Below are positions 7,757-11,622 of a stretch of DNA of 11,622 nucleotides, one piece after another (the stretch's first letter is position 1; each line of letters opens with the position of its first letter). The notes below the pieces were generated by a model. It was not told the DNA's origin, searched no databases, and saw only the letters and a list, made by a program, of their open reading frames with translations. A program made the position numbers and the translations under genes. Source of the stretch: an uncultured Streptococcus sp. (lineage in GTDB: Bacteria; Bacillota; Bacilli; Lactobacillales; Streptococcaceae); contig CAAEFF010000179.1 in the NCBI GenBank assembly GCA_900755085.1, forward strand, positions 1-11,622, given 5' to 3'.

Positions 7757-7785
7757 ATTATACCATTTTCTAGGCTTTTTGCCTA
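7757..7785 (-). promoter_or_regulatory. Extended -10 promoter of the rgpA operon
   Basis: Read on the minus strand, TGG-TATAAT gives a perfect -10 (7757-7762) with the TGn extension (7763-7765). Exactly 17 bases upstream, at 7780-7785, is TAGGCA, matching four of six bases of the TTGACA consensus. The transcription start should fall near 7750, giving a leader of about 28 bases before the ATG at 7722. The -35 element lies inside a short inverted repeat. This promoter would drive rgpA through rgpF and beyond. Confidence 0.75.
7771..7785. repeat. Short inverted repeat overlapping the -35 region of the rgpA promoter
   Basis: TAGGC-TTTTT-GCCTA is a five-base-pair inverted repeat with a five-base spacer. 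One arm contains the -35 hexamer on the minus strand. It could be a small operator or only a chance hairpin; the arms are short and no matching copy was noticed at the other promoters in this window. Confidence 0.35.
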
Positions 7786-7787
7786 AT

Positions 7788-7817
7788 CCAAACAGAAAAG
7801 CGACCCTAGGGTCGCTT
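7788..7817 (-). terminator. Terminator after rmlD
   Basis: Positions 7798-7817 are a perfect 20-base palindrome centred on CCCTAGGG. In RNA it can fold as an eight-base-pair G+C-rich stem with a CTAG loop. On the minus strand it is followed by TTCTGTTT, an interrupted U-rich tail, and begins 10 bases after the rmlD stop codon. The tail is imperfect, so some readthrough into rgpA is likely. Confidence 0.7.
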
Positions 7818-7827
7818 CTCTTTACAC

Positions 7828-8679
7828 TTATTTCACTTCTTGTTTGTAAAACTCTTTCAAAGCAACCTTCCAGCTTGGAATCACGAATCCTGTAGCCTTT
7901 GCTTTTGCCAAGCTCATCGTCGAGTTAAGAGGGCGTTTCGCCTTGGCTGGGAATTGGCTAGAATCCACTGGCTTCACTTCTACATCTGTATCTTTGAGAA
8001 TTTCAACGGCAAAGTCATACCAAGTTGTATCTTCTTCCGCATCATTAGACAAGTGGTAATAACCATACTCCTTACGGTTTTCAGCCAAATAAGTCATAAA
8101 CTCTGCAAGAGTGCGTGTCCAGGTTGGACGACCATGTTGGTCATTAACGACCGTCAAAGTCTTGTGAGTCTTGGCTAGGTTTTGCATGGTGAAGACAAAG
8201 TTCTTACCATAATTACCAAAGACCCAAGCTGTACGGATGATATAGAAGTTAGACACATGCTTCTCAACTAATTCTTCTCCCATACGTTTGGTACGACCGT
8301 ACTCTGTTTGAGGATCTGGTTGATCGTCTACTTCCCATTCTTGTCCCACTGGTTTTTTCCCATCAAAAACGTAGTCGGTTGAGATATAAACCAAGGTTGC
8401 ACCGTGTTTTTCAGACGCTTTTGCTACATTTTCCGTACCAGTCACGTTGATGGCATAGTCCAACTCTTTTCCTTCATCTTCAGCAGCATCAACAGCTGTG
8501 TAAGCAGCACAGTGATATACCAAGGTTGGTTTTACTTCCGCAAAAACCTCATCTACTTTCTCTGCATTTGTGATGTCCATTTCAGCTACATCGACAGCTA
8601 CATATTCTTCATTTCGTTCATCTAACAAATGGCGAAGCTCTGTTCCAAGTTGACCATTTGCACCTGTAATTAAAATCAT
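7828..8679 (-). CDS. rmlD: RmlD, dTDP-4-dehydrorhamnose reductase
   Basis: Cytoplasmic NAD(P)H-dependent enzyme that reduces dTDP-4-keto-L-rhamnose to dTDP-L-rhamnose, the donor used by RgpA, RgpB and RgpF. Its 283 residues match the family length; GacA is the group A counterpart. The Rossmann dinucleotide site is GANGQLG (6-12). HCAAYTAVD is at 56-64 and STDYVFDG at 100-107. The catalytic YxxxK is Y127-GRT-K131. RTAWVFGNYGKNFV and the DQHGRPTWTRTLAE substrate region follow. The ATG at 8679 has an AAAGGA ribosome binding site seven bases upstream. The gene has its own predicted promoter and terminator and so forms a separate unit just before the rgp operon. rmlA, rmlB and rmlC are not in the window and must lie elsewhere. 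G+C is backbone-like (43% in one sampled line). Confidence 0.96.
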   Translation of the reverse strand: MILITGANGQLGTELRHLLDERNEEYVAVDVAEMDITNAEKVDEVFAEVKPTLVYHCAAYTAVDAAEDEGKELDYAINVTGTENVAKASEKHGATLVYISTDYVFDGKKPVGQEWEVDDQPDPQTEYGRTKRMGEELVEKHVSNFYIIRTAWVFGNYGKNFVFTMQNLAKTHKTLTVVNDQHGRPTWTRTLAEFMTYLAENRKEYGYYHLSNDAEEDTTWYDFAVEILKDTDVEVKPVDSSQFPAKAKRPLNSTMSLAKAKATGFVIPSWKVALKEFYKQEVK

Positions 8680-8711
8680 GTTACGTTCCTTTCGAATGCT
8701 TTTTCCCTATC

Positions 8712-8720
8712 ATTATAGCA
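8712..8720 (-). promoter_or_regulatory. Extended -10 promoter of rmlD
   Basis: On the minus strand TGC-TATAAT gives a perfect -10 (8712-8717) with the TGn extension. The position 17 bases upstream (CAGAAA, 8735-8740) is a poor -35 and lies inside the preceding terminator stem, so the promoter probably depends on the extended -10. The start should be near 8705, leaving a leader of about 26 bases. Confidence 0.72.
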
Positions 8721-8746
8721 AAAAAAGCAGAAGTTTTCTGCTTTTT
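8720..8746 (-). terminator. Terminator after the gtrB-like gene, abutting the rmlD promoter
   Basis: Arms at 8722-8732 and 8736-8746 pair over 11 base pairs (AAAAAGCAGAA with TTCTGCTTTTT) around a three-base loop. On the minus strand the run of seven T at 8720-8726 supplies the U-tract. The stem includes two bases of the gtrB stop codon. The A and T runs flank both arms, so it could also act on the opposite strand. Confidence 0.85.
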
Positions 8747-9671
8747 ACTCACTTTTCTCTTTGATAACATAGATTGGACGTTTCTTGGTTTCCATAAAGA
8801 TCTTACCGATATATTTTCCTAAAATCCCAATGGTTAGTAATTGGAACCCTCCTAGGAAAAGAATCACTGTCATGAGGGATGGCCATCCAGAAGTAGGATC
8901 TCCAAACACCAAAGTACGAATCACAATCAAGATCATCATGACAAATGCTAAAATCCAAGATAGAAGTCCACCAATAAAGGCAATATTTAGTGGGGCATCT
9001 GAGAAGTTAACGATCCCTTCAATCGAGTATTTGAAGAGAGACCAAAAATTCCAAGACGTCTCTCCTGCCACGCGCTCTACATTTTTATATTCCAGGTATT
9101 CTGTCTCAAATCCCACCCAAGCAAAAATCCCTTTTGAAAAACGATTGTACTCGGATAACTCCATAATGGCATCGACCATTGGGCGACGCATCAAGCGGAA
9201 ATCACGCGCTCCATCGACCATTTCCACTTGGCTGATATGATTGATCAATTTATAAAACATCCGCGCAAAGAAGGAACGAATAGGAGGTTCCCCATCCCTA
9301 GTTACACGTCGGGTTCCAACACAGTCTAAATCTGGCTGTTCCTCCAACCTCTGCTTCATTTCAATCAATAATTCCGGAGGATCCTGTAGGTCCACATCCA
9401 TGACGGTCACGTATTCACCACTAGCACGCTCAAGTCCAGCATATAGTGCAGCCTCTTTTCCGAAATTTCGAGAAAAAGAAAGGTAGTGCACATTTGAATC
9501 TGTAACATGTATCTTTCGAAGAACGGATAGCGTACCATCTGAGGAACCATCATTTATAAAAATATATTCAAATTTTTCTCCCATCTCCATCCGAACGCGT
9601 TCCATCTCTCTATAAAACAATGGAATCGATTCTTCTTCGTTAAAACATGGGACTACAACTGATATGGTCAT
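8745..9671 (-). CDS. GtrB/CsbB-type undecaprenyl-phosphate glycosyltransferase
   Basis: A 308-residue GT2 enzyme of the dolichol-phosphate-mannose synthase-like class, expected to charge undecaprenyl phosphate with a sugar, most likely glucose or GlcNAc, on the cytoplasmic face. Visible motifs are VPCFNEEES (7-15), NDGSSDGT (40-47), SFSRNFGKEAAL (65-76), DVDLQDPPE (92-100), RDFRLM (156-161), RFSKG (177-181) and GETSW (203-207). Two C-terminal membrane helices follow at about 228-256 and 263-289, the standard GtrB layout. The start ATG at 9671 has an ideal AAGGAG six bases upstream. In streptococci such enzymes (GacI in group A; homologues in S. mutans) provide donors for side chains of the rhamnan, and the neighbouring membrane protein is a plausible partner transferase. 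The gene is flanked by terminators, so it appears monocistronic. The sugar is not readable from sequence. Confidence 0.92.
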   Translation of the reverse strand: MTISVVVPCFNEEESIPLFYREMERVRMEMGEKFEYIFINDGSSDGTLSVLRKIHVTDSNVHYLSFSRNFGKEAALYAGLERASGEYVTVMDVDLQDPPELLIEMKQRLEEQPDLDCVGTRRVTRDGEPPIRSFFARMFYKLINHISQVEMVDGARDFRLMRRPMVDAIMELSEYNRFSKGIFAWVGFETEYLEYKNVERVAGETSWNFWSLFKYSIEGIVNFSDAPLNIAFIGGLLSWILAFVMMILIVIRTLVFGDPTSGWPSLMTVILFLGGFQLLTIGILGKYIGKIFMETKKRPIYVIKEKSE

Positions 9672-9677
9672 CTCTTA

Positions 9678-9708
9678 CTCCTTGACTTATTCACTTTCTA
9701 TTGTAACA
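9678..9708 (-). promoter_or_regulatory. Extended -10 promoter and strong ribosome binding site of the gtrB-like gene
   Basis: On the minus strand TGT-TACAAT (9700-9708) is a one-mismatch -10 with the TGn extension. No good -35 is seen, since that position lies in the terminator stem of the upstream gene. The start would fall near 9693, only about 22 bases before the ATG. AAGGAG at 9678-9683, six bases before the ATG, is a full-strength ribosome binding site. Confidence 0.65.
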
Positions 9709-9739
9709 AAAAACTAGGGTTTCCCCTAGTTTTTTGTTA
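9704..9739 (-). terminator. Strong terminator after the membrane protein gene
   Basis: Arms at 9704-9719 and 9724-9739 pair perfectly over 16 base pairs. The inner part is CTAGGG/CCCTAG and the outer part A/T-rich. On the minus strand the loop is GAAA, a stable GNRA tetraloop, and TTTTTTGTTA forms the U-tract. It starts 13 bases after the TAA at 9754-9752. The symmetry would let it stop transcription from both sides. Confidence 0.9.
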
Positions 9740-9751
9740 TACACTATAAAA

Positions 9752-11622
9752 TTAATACTTAACTGTATATATTTTAATTCCATTCACATCAGCTATCTGT
9801 TCAAAATTTATCATGCCATTAGAGAGATCTTCAAGATTCCGATCAGTCATAATATACTTAATTTTCAGTGTTTTCAATTCAGTTATTGGTAGTGAAACAG
9901 TATAAGAATCTGGGCTATTCAATTTAAATTTTGCTTCAGAATTTTCATCTATTAGATTAAAACTAATATGTGCATAACGATTGTATACTTTCGAATCATC
10001 ATTTTCTTTATCAATTTTCTTCCATAATTTGATATTCGGATATGCATTTGTAGAATTTAAAACAGAAGCTCCTCCTAATAATGGTACATTATTGTATGGT
10101 AATGCAGGAAGTCCTCCTTCGACGATCCATAATCCTGGATCAGAACTATTTATAGATTTAATACGTTCTACTAAAGGACTTTTTGTTACTACATCACTTC
10201 CAACACGAACTGGGTTCGCAAGTACACCAGCTAGGAAACTAATGGAAATTCCCATAACTAAGATTCCATTTAAATTTCTACGAAATACAAAATACAGGAT
10301 AGCAAACAATACAAAAATTGCAACTAAAGTAAATAATCTAAAGTAAGTCTGTTGATCAACTCCCCCTATTGTTGTCAATAAGTACTCTCTAATCTCCCCT
10401 TTAGAAATAAAAACGATTCCTACTGATAACAGGATAGCAGTGATAAAAGAGCCAATCCTTGATAAACATCTTTTTGTTGAAATCGTTAGAAAACGAACTA
10501 ATATTATTAAGTTCAAAATTCCAAAGACACTCAGTAATCTTGCAGGGGTTGTAAAAGACAATAACGTAATTCTTGCAAAAATTTTGGGAATAGAAAATGA
10601 GATATAAAACAAGAACAGGGCATCAATCATCATTAGCATACTTAACAATTTATCTTTTGTTTTAATAATTGCTAAAATTGCTAAAACCTGTGTGACTGGA
10701 AACAGATCATAAACTGAATCCATTGCACGCTCATCAATAATATCAGTTATAGGATAGAAAATCTGATAAACATAGTCAAATATCCATTTAAAAGCTCCAC
10801 CTCCAAAAGAAACCCTATTACCTGGATAGACAGTATTCATTGTTGTTTGAACAGTAGGCCATGCCTTACTTAATACTATATATGAGGAAGTAATGATAAG
10901 GACTGTCATTAAAGTGAGCAGTGATAAATCCAGTTTATAATTGAAATTAAAAGTCTTGTAATTTTCAATGATAATATAAACTAATAATACAAAGAAAATA
11001 TAAGCCAATGGTACTTGCCAGGCCGGATAGAAGGTAAGAATATATACACTTCCCGTCCATGACATAATTACTGTATAAATTAATTTTAGAAAAGGCCTAT
11101 TTTCTTTCAAATATTTATCAAATAAGACAATAAAAATACTACCTGCCGCAATCATTTCGATCATGCCATACCACCATTGAACGACGGCACTAAATGTTAT
11201 CATAAATGATAGAAACAATGATAACTTTCTATTATCATTCGTCACAACCCGGCCCATTTCAAACACAGACATGAATAGAAATAGTATTTTGAAGGTCCAT
11301 AAAAATGAAAGGCCACGCTCAAAACCTAAAAATAGGAATCCTAAGTTCGCTGGTCTAAATAAGGTAGCAAAATCCCATGATGCTAAACCACTCAAAATAA
11401 AAGTATCTGTACCTCCACCCCTTATCAAAGATGAGTAATAAGCATAATGATTAAATGATTGAGATAATTGAAATGGAAGACTTACTGACCACTCATCCGA
11501 TCGTAAAGTCCTACTTACACCAAGTAATATATGATCTTTATCAGTATTATTTAAAAAGATACCTAAAATTCCCATGGATGACCCATTAATTTTAAATAAA
11601 ACAGCAATAAATAGTATTACTA
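9752..11622 (-). CDS. Polytopic membrane protein, possible GT-C sugar transferase; 5' end outside the window
   Basis: The frame stays open through the window edge, so about 622 residues are visible and the true start lies beyond 11622. The Met at 11575 is probably internal, because the 15 upstream codons (VILFIAVLFKINGSS) encode a hydrophobic helix joining MGILGIFL. The motif SRTLRSDEW (21-29, counting from that Met) on an expected outer loop, followed by about ten or more membrane helices, recalls bacterial membrane proteins of the GtrII-like/DUF7657 type. A soluble C-terminal domain of about 154 residues follows, with LNSTNAYPN (506-514) and YNRYAH (531-536). Upstream of a GtrB-like gene, it is a plausible transferase moving sugar from undecaprenyl phosphate to the rhamnan outside. 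That role is inferred; it could instead serve another glycan. G+C is low (about 29% sampled), suggesting exchange between strains. It ends at a strong terminator. Confidence 0.82.
   Translation of the reverse strand, partial: VILFIAVLFKINGSSMGILGIFLNNTDKDHILLGVSRTLRSDEWSVSLPFQLSQSFNHYAYYSSLIRGGGTDTFILSGLASWDFATLFRPANLGFLFLGFERGLSFLWTFKILFLFMSVFEMGRVVTNDNRKLSLFLSFMITFSAVVQWWYGMIEMIAAGSIFIVLFDKYLKENRPFLKLIYTVIMSWTGSVYILTFYPAWQVPLAYIFFVLLVYIIIENYKTFNFNYKLDLSLLTLMTVLIITSSYIVLSKAWPTVQTTMNTVYPGNRVSFGGGAFKWIFDYVYQIFYPITDIIDERAMDSVYDLFPVTQVLAILAIIKTKDKLLSMLMMIDALFLFYISFSIPKIFARITLLSFTTPARLLSVFGILNLIILVRFLTISTKRCLSRIGSFITAILLSVGIVFISKGEIREYLLTTIGGVDQQTYFRLFTLVAIFVLFAILYFVFRRNLNGILVMGISISFLAGVLANPVRVGSDVVTKSPLVERIKSINSSDPGLWIVEGGLPALPYNNVPLLGGASVLNSTNAYPNIKLWKKIDKENDDSKVYNRYAHISFNLIDENSEAKFKLNSPDSYTVSLPITELKTLKIKYIMTDRNLEDLSNGMINFEQIADVNGIKIYTVKY

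Noticed and set aside
7798..7817. Perfect 20-base palindrome read as a regulator binding site
   Set aside because: Its place 10 bases after the rmlD stop and the T-rich run on the minus strand fit a terminator better, although the tail is imperfect.
8785..9240. Plus-strand open frame of 151 codons
   Set aside because: It is fully antisense to the gtrB-like gene, whose motifs are complete, and its predicted protein has no recognisable domain.
1..11622. Search for CRISPR arrays, tRNA or rRNA genes, insertion sequences and phase-variable simple repeats
   Set aside because: No regularly spaced repeats, transposase-like frames, RNA gene signatures or long simple tracts inside genes were seen; homopolymer runs are confined to terminators.

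Overview
The window looks like part of a Streptococcus chromosome, probably a viridans-group oral species. This rests on the gene order rmlD-rgpA-rgpB-rgpC-rgpD-(glycosyltransferase)-rgpF, the protein families, the low G+C and the short extended -10 promoters. It is the locus for the rhamnose-rich cell-wall polysaccharide known as RGP, SCC or, in group A streptococci, the group carbohydrate (gacA-G order). I cannot name the species from sequence alone. Every gene I can support is on the minus strand, so transcription runs from high to low coordinates.

Right end (11622-8745). A polytopic membrane protein, cut by the window edge at its 5' end, is followed by a strong terminator and then a GtrB/CsbB-type family 2 glycosyltransferase with two C-terminal membrane helices. 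Together they look like a side-chain pair: the second makes an undecaprenyl-phosphate sugar on the inner leaflet, and the first would transfer that sugar to the polysaccharide outside. The role and the pairing are inferred.

Middle (8746-7723). A terminator and an extended -10 promoter lie between the gtrB-like gene and rmlD, which makes the last enzyme of dTDP-L-rhamnose synthesis. After rmlD come a second small terminator and another extended -10 promoter driving the rgp operon. rgpA starts at the ATG at 7722, not at the in-frame GTG at 7746.

Left (7722-1). rgpA, rgpB, rgpC, rgpD, a GT4-type glycosyltransferase, rgpF and a further gene cut by the left edge are packed with overlaps of 1 to 4 bases or gaps of 1 to 17 bases, so they form one operon. 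RgpA, RgpB and RgpF are expected to build the polyrhamnose chain on a lipid carrier inside the cell, RgpC/RgpD to export it, and the GT4 enzyme probably to add a species-specific sugar. The downstream fragment begins a membrane protein.

Base composition is mosaic by hand counts of sampled lines. rgpF, rmlD and the ATPase half of rgpD are about 43-45% G+C. The GT4 gene (about 31%), the right-hand membrane protein (about 29%) and the left-edge fragment (22% in one line) are much lower, and the 3' half of rgpD is intermediate (about 37%). This fits a conserved backbone with exchangeable specificity genes. I found no RNA genes, insertion sequences, CRISPR arrays or non-coding stretch over 300 bases. 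The system is a known class; the variable modules and the promoter/terminator layout are the parts worth a second look.
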